From: a virus
Direction: 5' to 3' (one strand)
DNA length: 29,794 bases
IMG/VR virus record: IMGVR_UViG_3300049445_000157
Location: 1-29,794 of that record
In this document: positions 19,202 through 27,993 of the stretch, one piece after another
Layout of the letters: each line of letters opens with the position of its first letter
Numbering within the stretch: the stretch's first letter is position 1
Notes under the pieces: model-generated
Database searches by the model: none
Told to the model about the DNA's origin: nothing
Seen by the model: only the letters and a program-made list of their open reading frames with translations
Position numbers and translations under genes: made by a program

Positions 19202-20424
19202 GCTCGCGCCTCGAGCGCGGCGACACGCGCGGTGAGCTCGGCGATCGTCGCGAGCATTGCGTCGAGCGCGCTGGTCGTCTCGGCGTCGGCGGCGAGCGCG
19301 TAACCGTCCCACTGCGACGCGCCGATCGGCGGCACCCAGATTTTGCCATCGGTGCCGAGCCGCGCGGCATTGTTCGCGTCGGTGCTGACCGCCGTAGGCC
19401 CGGCCGGTCCCTGTGGTCCCACCGGGCCTTGTGGCCCGGTCGCTCCAGCCGCTCCGGCCGCTCCGGCAGGGCCTTGGGGGCCGGTCGCGCCGGCAGGCCC
19501 AACCGGACCGGGAACGACGCTATCGGCTCCGGCGGGGCCTTGCGCGCCTGTGGCGCCTGGGGTTCCGGGCGAGCCTTGTGATCCGGTCGGACCGGCGGGG
19601 CCTGGGACGGTTGAATCGGCTCCGGCGGGGCCAGCCGGTCCGGTCAAGCCGATCGGTCCCTGCGCTCCGGCCGCTCCGGCTGGCCCCTGGGGGCCTTGCG
19701 CGCCGGTAGGCCCAACCGGTCCTGGCACCGTCGAAGCGGCTCCGGCGGGGCCTTGGGGGCCTTGCGGACCGGGTGTCGTCGAGGCCGCGCCGGTCGCGCC
19801 GGTATCGCCCTTCGGACCGGCGGGGCCTGCCGGTCCAGCCGGCCCCTGTGGTCCCGCCGGCCCCTCCGGCCCAGGCGGTCCCGCCGCGCCGCCGCCGCCC
19901 TCGCCGCGGTTCGCGTCGCAATAGTTCTTGGTCACGACCTCGTTGGGATCGACCGGCTCATACGCCATTGTTTGCCGGCCCTCGACGTGGACCAGCGGCG
20001 TCGTCACGAGCACATTGTCGGAAGCGTTGACCTCGACTTTCGGGACGGTCGTCGTGTGCTTTCCGCTCGCGGTAACCGAGACGTTGCCGCCGTTGGCGAG
20101 CTTTAGGACGCTCTGGCTGTCGCTGTTGTCATACAGCGCGACCTCGCCCGGATTGAGATTCCGCAAGCGGTGCTGCTGATTGCCGGTCGCGACGATGACG
20201 CCATTCGACCGGTCGCCGCTCGCGAAGGATGCGATTGCGTCCGATCCCGGTATCGCATGCGACGCGAGACCGTAAATCTGGAGCACCGGCATCGCGTCGA
20301 TGACTTCGTTCGGAAAGCCCCGGACCTGTGCGCGATGAACCGGACCACTATCGTCGGTCGCGGTTATTTTCATTGTCCCGACCGCCATCCTCGCCCGGCG
20401 ATACAGCCGATCGGCGACACTCAT
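19198..20424 (-). CDS. Mu gp45-like baseplate spike with collagen-like domain
   Basis: The product has 408 residues. Residues 1-150 are a gp45/gpV-type central spike: [60 protein letters not shown] and [20 protein letters not shown]. Residues 182-344 are Gly-X-Y collagen-like repeats broken four times by near-identical ASTTP/ASTVP/DSTVP/DSVVP pieces. The C-terminus (residues 384-408) is a heptad coiled coil, [20 protein letters not shown]. Both spike and collagen are trimeric, so the fusion is geometrically sensible, but a long collagen arm on the membrane-piercing spike is unusual. The start ATG 20424 overlaps the hub stop as ATGA. Confidence 0.86.
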   Translation of the reverse strand: MSVADRLYRRARMAVGTMKITATDDSGPVHRAQVRGFPNEVIDAMPVLQIYGLASHAIPGSDAIASFASGDRSNGVIVATGNQQHRLRNLNPGEVALYDNSDSQSVLKLANGGNVSVTASGKHTTTVPKVEVNASDNVLVTTPLVHVEGRQTMAYEPVDPNEVVTKNYCDANRGEGGGGAAGPPGPEGPAGPQGPAGPAGPAGPKGDTGATGAASTTPGPQGPQGPAGAASTVPGPVGPTGAQGPQGPAGAAGAQGPIGLTGPAGPAGADSTVPGPAGPTGSQGSPGTPGATGAQGPAGADSVVPGPVGPAGATGPQGPAGAAGAAGATGPQGPVGPQGPAGPTAVSTDANNAARLGTDGKIWVPPIGASQWDGYALAADAETTSALDAMLATIAELTARVAALEARA

Positions 20425-21647
20425 GTCGCGACCGTCGCGGTCGAGGGCGTGAAGGTCGTCGGCGGCGAAGCGTCGGCGTTCGGCTTGGTCGGGTTGTTCT
20501 TGTTGATGTCGTCTTGCGTCACCAGGACGTTGGGCGAGGTCGGCTCGACGCTGAACGCCTCCGGGGGCCACAGCCCCAGGTGGGCATGCTGTCCGCTTTC
20601 ATCGCGCAGATAGGTGACGGTGCCGATTAGCCAGTCGCGATGCTTGAGCTTCAGCGCTTCGGCGTCGATCGGCGCGAGCTTGTTCGGCTCCCAGAGCTTG
20701 CCGGAAGCGTCGCGCCAAGCGTCACAGGTGACGGTGAAATTGAAGCTCTGGCCCCAGCGACGGTTCTTTTCCCAGATCGCGCGCTTGCCGGCGAGCGGCG
20801 TGCCCAGCACGAACTGTTCCGAGATCACATAAAGCTTGCGGAAGCGCGGCACTTCGTCGTCACGGACGATCTCGCCGACGCCCGGCATATTAACGCCCGC
20901 GTCGGTGCCGAGTGCCATCATCGAGATCAGGTGGCCCTCATACTCGGAATAGCGTTGATCCATCGAGAACATGACATCGGCCGTCTCGACGTTATCGCCG
21001 ATCCGAAAGCCCGATCCCATCGCTTCGGTGCCGACCTTTGCGAGCATGATCGAGCCATCCGGCATATCGTAAACGATCATTTCCGAATAGCGCGTAATGC
21101 GGTCGATGATCTCCCAGACGGTCTCGCCGAGATTGATATTGAATTGCGGCACCTGGATGCCGTCGCCGGCCGTGCTCTGGACATCGACGTGATACGGCGC
21201 GGCGAGCTTGCGGACGATATCGAGCGTCGTGCCGTTGACTACTTGCATCCCTTCCTTGCTTTCGCTTCCGGCCGATGTGCCCTCGACCAGTGCCGAGCAA
21301 TCAACCAAGTCCTCCGACTTGCTCCGGCCCTCGACGCGGATCGTATGCTGCGACGCGGAGATCGAGGACGTGTAGCGATCGACATAGCCGGTCAACACGA
21401 GATCGGCGCCGATCTTAACCGTGCAAGGCTGGCCGGGCTTGAGGTCGATGTCGGCGGCGTTCGGATAGCGCTCGGTCGCCTCGATCGAGAACGAAGCCGG
21501 GATCGCGGCGAGCGGTCGCGTGACCGAGACCCGCTGCCAGCCGGTAACGGTCTGATTGCCCACGGTCAGGCTCAACACGTCGGTCGAGCCGGGTGGCGGG
21601 CCATGCGAGACGACGCCGTGCGCGATCGCGCCGCTTGTGTCGTTCAT
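20421..21647 (-). CDS. Baseplate hub protein (Mu gp44 / P2 gpD-like)
   Basis: The product has 408 residues. [20 protein letters not shown], then [40 protein letters not shown] and [20 protein letters not shown] are the gp44 beta domains. [20 protein letters not shown] marks the middle domain, as in T4 gp27-like hubs. It joins the tail tube to the spike. It is coupled by ATGA on both sides and lies in Mu order between the circularisation gene and the spike. Confidence 0.92.
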   Translation of the reverse strand: MNDTSGAIAHGVVSHGPPPGSTDVLSLTVGNQTVTGWQRVSVTRPLAAIPASFSIEATERYPNAADIDLKPGQPCTVKIGADLVLTGYVDRYTSSISASQHTIRVEGRSKSEDLVDCSALVEGTSAGSESKEGMQVVNGTTLDIVRKLAAPYHVDVQSTAGDGIQVPQFNINLGETVWEIIDRITRYSEMIVYDMPDGSIMLAKVGTEAMGSGFRIGDNVETADVMFSMDQRYSEYEGHLISMMALGTDAGVNMPGVGEIVRDDEVPRFRKLYVISEQFVLGTPLAGKRAIWEKNRRWGQSFNFTVTCDAWRDASGKLWEPNKLAPIDAEALKLKHRDWLIGTVTYLRDESGQHAHLGLWPPEAFSVEPTSPNVLVTQDDINKNNPTKPNADASPPTTFTPSTATVAT

Positions 21648-22210
21648 TGGTTCAGCGCCGGAAAGCTAGTCGGCATAAACAGCGGATGCGGCGGATCGGC
21701 GGACGCAACAAGGCCCGGCTCGCGCGGCGTATCCTGGTAGAGCGTCCAGGCTTCGGCGAGCGATGGCATAGGCTGGCGGGTCTCGATCTCGACCAGCCAT
21801 GCGAGACCGGCACCGCGCACCGCGAGATCGAGCGCGACCGCCGCGCGGAGATCGCGGAGGGCCTGATAGGTCGCGTCGCGGCCGGCGTCGCCGGCACGGG
21901 TCGCTTCGGCGTCTAGCGCGTCGCATACGGCGTTGCGGACCGCCATCGCGTCTTGGTAGCTGACCGGGCCATATGCCTGCGTAGCCCCCGCCAAGGCCGC
22001 GCAAGCGGCACACCGGAGATTGCTCGCGATTGCGTCAGACGCGGCGCGCGCGTTGATCGCGAGCGGACCGGTCCCGCCGATCGGTGGCGGCATCCAGCCG
22101 GCGAGTGGAAGCAGGAGCCGGATCGCGTCGGCGGGATCGTTGGCGGACGCCGCGACCGCGTTCGCGAGATCGACCGAGGCGGCGGCGAAAGCGTCCGATT
22201 CCTTGCTCAC
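21644..22210 (-). CDS. DNA circularisation protein, C-terminal half (Mu gp43-like) as separate gene
   Basis: This 188-residue protein has VSYQDAMAVRNAVCDALDAE, TYQALRDLRAAVALDLAVRG, then LAEAWTLYQDTPREPGLVAS and HPLFMPTSFPAL. That is the C-terminal pattern of Mu gp43 proteins, in which an N-terminal DNA_circ_N domain is normally fused. Here the two halves are separate genes joined by an ATGA overlap. The likely role is tail/baseplate assembly near the tube tip. Confidence 0.75.
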   Translation of the reverse strand: MSKESDAFAAASVDLANAVAASANDPADAIRLLLPLAGWMPPPIGGTGPLAINARAASDAIASNLRCAACAALAGATQAYGPVSYQDAMAVRNAVCDALDAEATRAGDAGRDATYQALRDLRAAVALDLAVRGAGLAWLVEIETRQPMPSLAEAWTLYQDTPREPGLVASADPPHPLFMPTSFPALNQ

Positions 22211-23088
22211 AGAAAGCTCGCCAGATGGTTGACCAGGGAGCCGGTCGAGTAGACCAGCGAGCGCGCTGTTGTCGCGGCGCCGAGAACGCCGTTGATCGTC
22301 GCGGTTACCGGCTGGAGCGTCGAGCGGCTTCCGGTCGCGTAGCGTCCGAAGAAACCGGTCAGGCCGCGCACGCTGTTGAATATCCGACCGGCGTCGCCGA
22401 CCAGACCGGTCGCCATCCCGACATAGTGGCCGACCGTCGAGATCGCTTCGTGCGCGACGTTGCCGACACTCGATAGCGTCGAGCCGAGATCGCCGGCCGA
22501 GGCGATATTGAGCTTGCCAACGGCGGCGAGCACGTTCTGTCCGGTCGCGGTCGCGGTGCTCGGATAGAGCACGTCGCCCGCAACGATAAAGGTGAACTGA
22601 AGCTCGACGACGCGACCGCGCTCGCGGCGATCGGCGCAGCCGAATTCAAGCAACACGCACTGGATCGAGCCGAGCGTCGGATGGACCAGCGTCCCGGCGC
22701 CGGCCTGCTCGCAGGCTTGCAGCATAGCGTCGCGCTGTTGATAGCAATCGTCGCCGACAATGAACGCCTGGATGGTGAACCGGCGCGGAAGCTTGCCTAG
22801 GTCCTCTGCCCAGGCGTCGTCGCGATAGGGATATTCGTGGATCGCAACGCGCCTTCCGGCGGCGGTATCGCCGGCATCGAGGACGAAGCCGACGCCGCGC
22901 CACGAGCCGGGCTGTAGCTGTTGGAACCACGAACCGGAAGCCCAGGACTGGCCCGAGGTATCGAAGGTCTGCGAGCCGCCGAAGCTCTGGCCGATCCGCG
23001 CGACATCGTTGACCAACGAGCCGGTCGCACCGACGACGCGATTAACGCCGGAGATCGCGCCGGCAATCGGACCGAGGAAGCCGCTCAT
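22207..23088 (-). CDS. DNA circularisation protein N-terminal domain (Mu gp43-like)
   Basis: The product has 293 residues. The domain is seen in GSWRGVGFVLDAGDTAAGRR, VAIHEYPYRDDAWAEDLGKL, PRRFTIQAFIVGDDCYQQRD and AMLQACEQAGAGTLVHPTLG followed by a VVELQFTFIVA strand. Mu N/gp43 proteins carry this domain and are tail proteins needed for genome circularisation in some annotations. After about residue 175 the sequence becomes low-complexity Ala/Val/Gly and ends without the usual C-terminal domain, which is in the next gene. Confidence 0.85.
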   Translation of the reverse strand: MSGFLGPIAGAISGVNRVVGATGSLVNDVARIGQSFGGSQTFDTSGQSWASGSWFQQLQPGSWRGVGFVLDAGDTAAGRRVAIHEYPYRDDAWAEDLGKLPRRFTIQAFIVGDDCYQQRDAMLQACEQAGAGTLVHPTLGSIQCVLLEFGCADRRERGRVVELQFTFIVAGDVLYPSTATATGQNVLAAVGKLNIASAGDLGSTLSSVGNVAHEAISTVGHYVGMATGLVGDAGRIFNSVRGLTGFFGRYATGSRSTLQPVTATINGVLGAATTARSLVYSTGSLVNHLASFL

Positions 23089-25451
23089 ATGTCCGCCATG
23101 TTCTGATGCTCGACGCGGACCGGCGCGACGTTGACCGCGCCCGATCCGCTCGCGGTTACCGCGCTATTCGGCGGCGGGTTCTTGTGCGTTATGTTGACAT
23201 CGACCGCGCCGTTCGGCGCCTGTGGCGGCGGAACGGTTACCGGTGGCGCGGCGGCGACTGGCGCGCCCTTTAGCTTGTCTTGCAAGCCGGAAGCCCACTT
23301 GCCGGGATTGGCAGAGGTCCAGGTCGGTCCGAGGGCTGCGCCAATCGCCGACGCTTTGCTCGGGTCTTTGAGGTCCGCGCCAAGGTCGCGGCCTGTGCGT
23401 TGCCGGTAGTCGTGTTGCGCGAGCCACCACGCCGCCTTGTCCTGGCTCGCGGGCGTAAAGTCGGAAACGCCGGCCCCCTTTGACGCCGCCGCCCATGTTG
23501 CGGGTTGGAATTGATAGCGTCCCGCCGCGTGCGAGATACCGGCCGGCCCCATCTTGCCTGCCCACTCGGGAAATTTCGACGTATCGGAAAAGTGCCCGCC
23601 GCCATAAAGGATCGACGCATCGCCGCCACTTTCGCCGCCCGCGATATTGGCAAGCAACGCGCGACCTTCCGGCGTTACGTCTGACGATATCGCGCCGGGA
23701 GATAGCGCGCCCGGCGTACGTCCGCCCGGTCCGATGTTCGGCGACGGACCGCCGGCCGGTGGAGCGGGAACGCGGAACGAAGCCTGCTGGAAGCCGCCAC
23801 CGCCACCGCCGCCGACACCGCCGCCACCGCCGCCTATGCCGGTGATGTGGTCCCAAGCGTCCTCGAAGCCTTTGGCAACGGCGCGCGCCATGCTGTCCCA
23901 GAATTCGCTCGGTCCGATCGCCGCGACGCCGCCGCCGCCACCGCCGACACCGCCGAGCGGACCGCCGCCATAGGATGCGCGCGTAACGCCGCCGGGAAGA
24001 TAGCCGCCGGTCGCGGATTGCTTCTGGATCGCTCCTGGCGGACGCGCCCAGGCGCCGCCGGGGGCGCCCCCTTGCGGTAGATACTGCTGCGGCGCCGGTA
24101 TAGCCGGCTGCGTCGGATAGCTTGGAGTCTCGCCGGGCTTCGGAAGGTCGTTCGGATCGTGTTTGCCAGTCCACCAGTCGGACATGGTTTTCGATACGCG
24201 ATCAAAGCTCTTGCCTACGCTGTCGGCGAGTTCGGCGCCGGCCTGTTTGATCTCCGACCAGTGGCGGACGATCTCGACCGACAACCAGATGACAAGGCCC
24301 AAAGCGCCCAATAGGCCAATGCCGGCCGCGCCGCCGACGCCGACGACGCCGAATGCTTCGGTAACAGCGCCGATCGATGACACGATACCGCCGGCCCATT
24401 TGAGCGCGAACAATCCGGCGATGACCTCGACGCCGGTTTTGATCGTATCGAGGTTGTTACTGACCCACACCAACGAGTCGGCAACGGATTTGACGCTCGC
24501 GACGAATGCTTTTCCCGTCTCTGGGTTGTTCAGCCAAGCGGCGAAGCGGCTTACCAATTGATCGATTGCGCCGAGGATCGCGGGCGTGTTCTGTTCGACG
24601 AATGCCGCGAATTTTTCTAGTAGAGGCCCGAGATGCGTCGCGACCATTGCGCTAATCTGTTGCCCCAGGCGGTCGAAATCGACGCCGAGCTTGCCTTGCG
24701 CTTCGCCGAAGCGCTGGAGACTCGCCTTCTGTTCGTCCGTTAAATCTTTGTATCGTTTAACATCGTTGAACCAATCGCCGAAACTGCGGCTCGACTGGCG
24801 GAACGTCTCGACCAGCTTGTCGCCCGACGATCCCAGGAGCGCGTTCGCGGCGGCAGCGCGGTCGGCGGGATCAGGCATCGCGGCAATCTTTTCGAGCAAT
24901 TCCGGCATCAGATCGGCGGCGGATCGGATTTGTCCATTCGCGTCGCGCAGATTGACCTTGAGCTTATTCGCCCATTGCCCGGTAACGGCGGCGTTCGCGC
25001 CTCCCCTGTTAAAGTCGGCAAGATTGTCGTGCAGCCCCTTCAGGCTGTCGCGCATGGTCGCGGCGTTGCCCCCGGCGAGCCGCGTCGCGTCCTCGAATTG
25101 CTGAAGTTTTTGCGTCGTCGTGCCGATGTTGTCGGCGGCGGCGACAAGCTCATGCGACCAGTCGGCATAGGTTGACACGAGCTTGACCATGCCCGCGATC
25201 GACGCGGCGCCGACGATCGCGCCCATCACGGGAACGATCGCGGTCAACGTGCGCAGCACGGTTCCCGCCGCCTTGCCGATCCACTCGAAGCCGGTCGCGA
25301 CCTTGCGGAGTCCCGAGACATCAACGAAGCGCGTAACCGAACGTTGCATGCGCTCCATCGGCGCGCGCATTTGCGCGACGCGACGGTTGATCGCGTCGAT
25401 CTGCTTGGTCGCATTATCGACGACCGTATAGGTTACGGAATAACCGGCCAT
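23085..25451 (-). CDS. Tail tape measure protein with lysozyme domain
   Basis: The product has 788 residues. N-terminal coiled coil (NATKQIDAINRRVAQMRAPM) leads to tape-measure helices and hydrophobic segments around residues 350-400 (GLLGALGLVIWLSVEIV). Poly-Gly/Pro linkers follow at about 430-590. Residues 595-730 are a lambda-R/GH104-like lysozyme: LLANIAGGESGGDASILYGG with likely catalytic E607, then ISHAAGRYQFQPATWAAASK and FTPASQDKAAWWLAQHDYRQ. The domain would cut peptidoglycan during DNA entry. Gene length sets tail length. It starts at ATG 25451 in a TAATG overlap with the frameshifted chaperone frame. Confidence 0.9.
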   Translation of the reverse strand: MAGYSVTYTVVDNATKQIDAINRRVAQMRAPMERMQRSVTRFVDVSGLRKVATGFEWIGKAAGTVLRTLTAIVPVMGAIVGAASIAGMVKLVSTYADWSHELVAAADNIGTTTQKLQQFEDATRLAGGNAATMRDSLKGLHDNLADFNRGGANAAVTGQWANKLKVNLRDANGQIRSAADLMPELLEKIAAMPDPADRAAAANALLGSSGDKLVETFRQSSRSFGDWFNDVKRYKDLTDEQKASLQRFGEAQGKLGVDFDRLGQQISAMVATHLGPLLEKFAAFVEQNTPAILGAIDQLVSRFAAWLNNPETGKAFVASVKSVADSLVWVSNNLDTIKTGVEVIAGLFALKWAGGIVSSIGAVTEAFGVVGVGGAAGIGLLGALGLVIWLSVEIVRHWSEIKQAGAELADSVGKSFDRVSKTMSDWWTGKHDPNDLPKPGETPSYPTQPAIPAPQQYLPQGGAPGGAWARPPGAIQKQSATGGYLPGGVTRASYGGGPLGGVGGGGGGVAAIGPSEFWDSMARAVAKGFEDAWDHITGIGGGGGGVGGGGGGGFQQASFRVPAPPAGGPSPNIGPGGRTPGALSPGAISSDVTPEGRALLANIAGGESGGDASILYGGGHFSDTSKFPEWAGKMGPAGISHAAGRYQFQPATWAAASKGAGVSDFTPASQDKAAWWLAQHDYRQRTGRDLGADLKDPSKASAIGAALGPTWTSANPGKWASGLQDKLKGAPVAAAPPVTVPPPQAPNGAVDVNITHKNPPPNSAVTASGSGAVNVAPVRVEHQNMADI

Positions 25452-25929
25452 TATCCCCTGGCCTGCTCGGTCGCTTCGCGCTCGCGGTCAGCGATCCGGT
25501 GCGACTGTTCGGCCCACCAGATCAATTGCGTTCCGGTCAGGCCCCAGGCGTCGTGCGGTCCCCAGCCCCAGAAGCGCGTCAGGTCGGCGATCAGGTCGCG
25601 CCATCCTTGCGGGAACGATCGAGCAAGTCGGCCAAAAAATCGAAAGCCTCGTTTAGTTGCGAGAATTTCAATTCGAGCACGACCTCGCGCGGCACCTGTG
25701 CGACCGAGGCGACAAGCGCGATCTGGTAGCGGCGCATCGTGTAGGCTGTCGGGCTGGTGGTATTTAGTTCGATCTCGGCGCGCTCCAATTGCTTCGCGGT
25801 CGGCTCCTCCAGGTGGAGCGACGTGAAGCGTTTTTTCTGAAAGGTCACGTCGATGTCCATATCGAGCGTGCGCGGCTCCGGCTCCGGCGAGCCGAGCTCA
25901 CCGAAGTCATCGGTCGTTAGCGCGTCCAT
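25451..25929 (-). CDS. Tail assembly chaperone, long form by -1 frameshift (GpE-like extension)
   Basis: Residues 1-97 are those of the short chaperone. A -1 shift on T TTT TTG at 25639-25633 then enters a frame of 62 codons ending at TAA 25453-25451: FFGRLARSFPQGWRDLIADL, TRFWGWGPHDAWGLTGTQLI, WWAEQSHRIADREREATEQA RG. The W..GWGP...W.L....L.WW motif is the GpE/gpG-T extension. The extension lacks a good start of its own and abuts the tape measure gene. Predicted length is 159 residues. Confidence 0.8.
25591..25929 (-). CDS. Tail assembly chaperone, short form (Mu gp41-like)
   Basis: The product has 112 residues: DIDVTFQKKRFTSLHLEEPT, AKQLERAEIELNTTSPTAYT, MRRYQIALVASVAQVPREVV and LELKFSQLNEAFDFLADLLD. 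This is the phage tail assembly protein family, encoded before the tape measure gene. It binds and keeps the tape measure soluble while the tube polymerises. It starts 3 bp after the tube gene stop. See the frameshift entry for the long form. Confidence 0.88.
   Translation of the reverse strand: MDALTTDDFGELGSPEPEPRTLDMDIDVTFQKKRFTSLHLEEPTAKQLERAEIELNTTSPTAYTMRRYQIALVASVAQVPREVVLELKFSQLNEAFDFLADLLDRSRKDGAT
25633..25639 (-). promoter_or_regulatory. Programmed -1 ribosomal frameshift site T TTT TTG
   Basis: The zero-frame codons are GAT TTT TTG (residues D97, F98, L99), so the heptamer TTTTTTG is correctly phased as X XXY YYZ. Slippage places TTT TTT GGC and enters the GpE-like frame without a stop before 25451. 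Confidence 0.8.
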
Positions 25930-25932
25930 CGG

Positions 25933-26298
25933 TTATGCCTCCGATACGTCGATACCGTCGAACCGGACCTGGAATGTGCCTTCTGCCGAGCGGACCTCGA
26001 GCGCGGCGGTGTTCCACATATTCGCCCCGCCGACGACCTTACCGTTCGCAAGCGTCACCATGACCTCGACGCAGCGCATGTCGTTGAAGTCGCCGACACT
26101 GATCTCGCCGCTATCGCGTAGCGTCGCCTCGATAAAGCCCTGGATCGGCACTTCCGAGAAACCGTGGACGCTGTCGAGACCGACCAAGGTCTCGCGCTTC
26201 CATTTTGCCGGCGACCACGTAACGTCGGACACCACCATATAGGCGTTGCCATCGATCGTAAGGCCGGTGATACCGGCCAGCCTTTCGCATGCAGCCAT
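25933..26298 (-). CDS. Tail tube protein (Mu gp40-like)
   Basis: The product has 121 residues. ITGLTIDGNAYMVVSDVTWS, WKRETLVGLDSVHGFSEVPI, GFIEATLRDSGEISVGDFND and VMVTLANGKVVGGANMWNTA form the beta-barrel signature of Mu-type tail tubes. Hexameric rings stack to form the tube inside the sheath. The start ATG 26298 has AGGGGG upstream and follows the sheath stop by 10 bp. Confidence 0.9.
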   Translation of the reverse strand: MAACERLAGITGLTIDGNAYMVVSDVTWSPAKWKRETLVGLDSVHGFSEVPIQGFIEATLRDSGEISVGDFNDMRCVEVMVTLANGKVVGGANMWNTAALEVRSAEGTFQVRFDGIDVSEA

Positions 26299-26308
26299 TG
26301 CCGCCCCC

Positions 26309-27781
26309 TTATGACTTACGGAATTGAAGCAGGATCGCGATCTGGCGAAGCTGATTGACCAGATCGACCGGCGCGAGGATTTTGACCAAGCCGTTGCCGG
26401 CATTCTCGACGATCACGTTCTGCGCGAACGTGCGACTGTTCTGGACATAGCCGGCGGCTTCTATCGCGCGATACTCGTTGATAACCGACGCGCGGATCAT
26501 CGGCGCGTTGACGCAGTTCGATCCGGCGAGTATTTGCGTCGTGTCGCTCACCAGTTTTTTCCGCGCATAGCGCGTCAGGAGATAGTTAGAAAGATCGCGC
26601 GCCACGAACATCAACCCATACATGGTTTCAACGTCGAGGTAGCTGTTGTCGGTCGCGCCGGCCGCGTTCTTTTGGTAGGTCGTGCACATCCGCTCGACGA
26701 TTACGGTTCCGTCGTCGCCGGTCCGGAAGGTGCTCATGCCGTCATACAGCAGCGTGTTGCGCTCGCCGAGCGTCCAGCGCGACGTGATCGGCGGGGCCTT
26801 GAGCGTCGTGTTGATATACTGAAGCGGCAAGCCGGGATCGACGCGCAAGCTCGCCGCCGACGCGGCGCCCATCTCGGTCGCCCATATCCAAGGCGGATCG
26901 GGCGAGTCGTTGAACGCGGCGATCGACATATGCTGATCGTTGCGCGCGGTTCCGAAGGTCGTGCATTCGCCGAGCGTGCCACGATACGCCGAGAACGCGC
27001 CGCCATAGATCATCTGTTCCCACGACCAGCGCCCGACATCATCGGCTAGAAAGCCCTTGAGCGCGTCGAGGTTCGACGTGTCGGTGTAGGGCGTAATGAT
27101 GAAGTCAAACGGCTGATCGGATAGGTTCGCGAGCGCGCCGGCAATGCCCGGATTGCCGGTTCCGCCGGCCATCGGCGTTATGGTCAAGGTCACGCCGGGG
27201 ACAGCGAATTCGCCGCCGGCCGACCCGAGATAATTCGTCCGCACGTCGATGCCGTTGAACACTTCGCCCTTGCCGATCGAGGTCAAGGTGACGACGGCGG
27301 CGGCGGCAACCGCCGTGACCTCGATCCCTTCGGTCGCGGTAATCGCGGCGGCGAGATTTGTCGCGATGACCGTCGCGGCATCGCCGCTCGATACCAGCGA
27401 GCGGACGCGGAAACCGCCGACATAGACGTTCAGCGTTCCCGATTGCGTCGCGGGGCCGGTAACCGTAATCGTTCCGGTCGCGACGACGGCGGCAGCGTCG
27501 TCCTCGATCGGCAGGATGTAAAGTGGTCCGAACGGATCGCGGTCGAGATACCGGCTTCCCATGTTGTAAAGCATCGAGCCTTTGCCGCAGAGCGTCAGGA
27601 GTTGCGCTTTGCTTTCGATCAACGCCGGCTCGTTGCTAACGGCGGTGCCGGTAATGGTGATCTGACCGATCAGCAACGTATTCTGTAGCACCGTCGCCGA
27701 GTTCGCTTGCGACGGGTCCATCTCGACATAGACGCCGGGAACCCGGTTGCTGGTCGGATAGTAGGTAAAATTGATCGCCAT
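26309..27781 (-). CDS. Contractile tail sheath protein (Mu gpL-like)
   Basis: The product has 490 residues. INFTYYPTSNRVPGVYVEMD and LQNTLLIGQITITGTAVSNE form the N-terminal sheath start. GGTGNPGIAGALANLSDQPF, DFIITPYTDTSNLDALKGFL and GERNTLLYDGMSTFRTGDDG VIVERMCTTYQ belong to the conserved core. The C-terminal part (VIVENAGNGLVKILAPVDLV NQLRQIAILLQFRKS) makes the inter-subunit beta-augmentation arm. It defines the virion as contractile-tailed and follows the Mu gpL rather than P2 FI pattern. Confidence 0.95.
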   Translation of the reverse strand: MAINFTYYPTSNRVPGVYVEMDPSQANSATVLQNTLLIGQITITGTAVSNEPALIESKAQLLTLCGKGSMLYNMGSRYLDRDPFGPLYILPIEDDAAAVVATGTITVTGPATQSGTLNVYVGGFRVRSLVSSGDAATVIATNLAAAITATEGIEVTAVAAAAVVTLTSIGKGEVFNGIDVRTNYLGSAGGEFAVPGVTLTITPMAGGTGNPGIAGALANLSDQPFDFIITPYTDTSNLDALKGFLADDVGRWSWEQMIYGGAFSAYRGTLGECTTFGTARNDQHMSIAAFNDSPDPPWIWATEMGAASAASLRVDPGLPLQYINTTLKAPPITSRWTLGERNTLLYDGMSTFRTGDDGTVIVERMCTTYQKNAAGATDNSYLDVETMYGLMFVARDLSNYLLTRYARKKLVSDTTQILAGSNCVNAPMIRASVINEYRAIEAAGYVQNSRTFAQNVIVENAGNGLVKILAPVDLVNQLRQIAILLQFRKS

Positions 27782-27784
27782 CGG

Positions 27785-27991
27785 TTAGCCCTCCCCTTTG
27801 TGCGCGGCCGGTTCGTGCCGGCGGTGCGTCGTCCGTTGCGGGTCCATTGCTCCCTCAACGATTACGTCGCGGTCGCGGACGCGCCGGAGCCAGAACGGAT
27901 CGCTATCGTTGACCTCGCGACCATCGGCCGGAAGCAACGCCATCGAATGTGGATCGCGCACGGTCCGACCGGGCGCAGGCTTTACGAACAT
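27785..27991 (-). CDS. DUF2635 protein (Mu gp38-like, 68 aa)
   Basis: MFVKPAPGRTVRDPHSMALL then PADGREVNDSDPFWLRRVRD RDVIV matches the DUF2635 pattern exactly in length and order. The gene is always just before the sheath gene in Mu-like phages, as here. A basic tail (RRHEPAAHKGEG) follows. The true start is ATG 27991, 2 bp after the preceding stop. Molecular role unknown. Confidence 0.88.
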   Translation of the reverse strand: MFVKPAPGRTVRDPHSMALLPADGREVNDSDPFWLRRVRDRDVIVEGAMDPQRTTHRRHEPAAHKGEG

Positions 27992-27993
27992 TG

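Noticed and set aside
18479-19303. Plus-strand 274-codon frame opposite baseplate J and gp46 genes
   Set aside because: GC-rich shadow of two recognised baseplate genes.
19343-19924. Plus-strand 193-codon frame rich in [11 protein letters not shown]
   Set aside because: It is the antisense of the Gly-X-Y repeat in the spike gene; GGC/CCG codons read as Pro/Ala/Gly on the other strand.
20640-21740. Long plus-strand frame (366 codons) opposite the hub gene
   Set aside because: Composition is Arg/Asp/Ala-rich with no domain; the opposite strand encodes a clear gp44-like protein in operon context.
23800-23840. CCGCCACCGCC microsatellite-like tract as a regulatory repeat
   Set aside because: It encodes poly-Gly linkers in frame within the tape measure and needs no other explanation.
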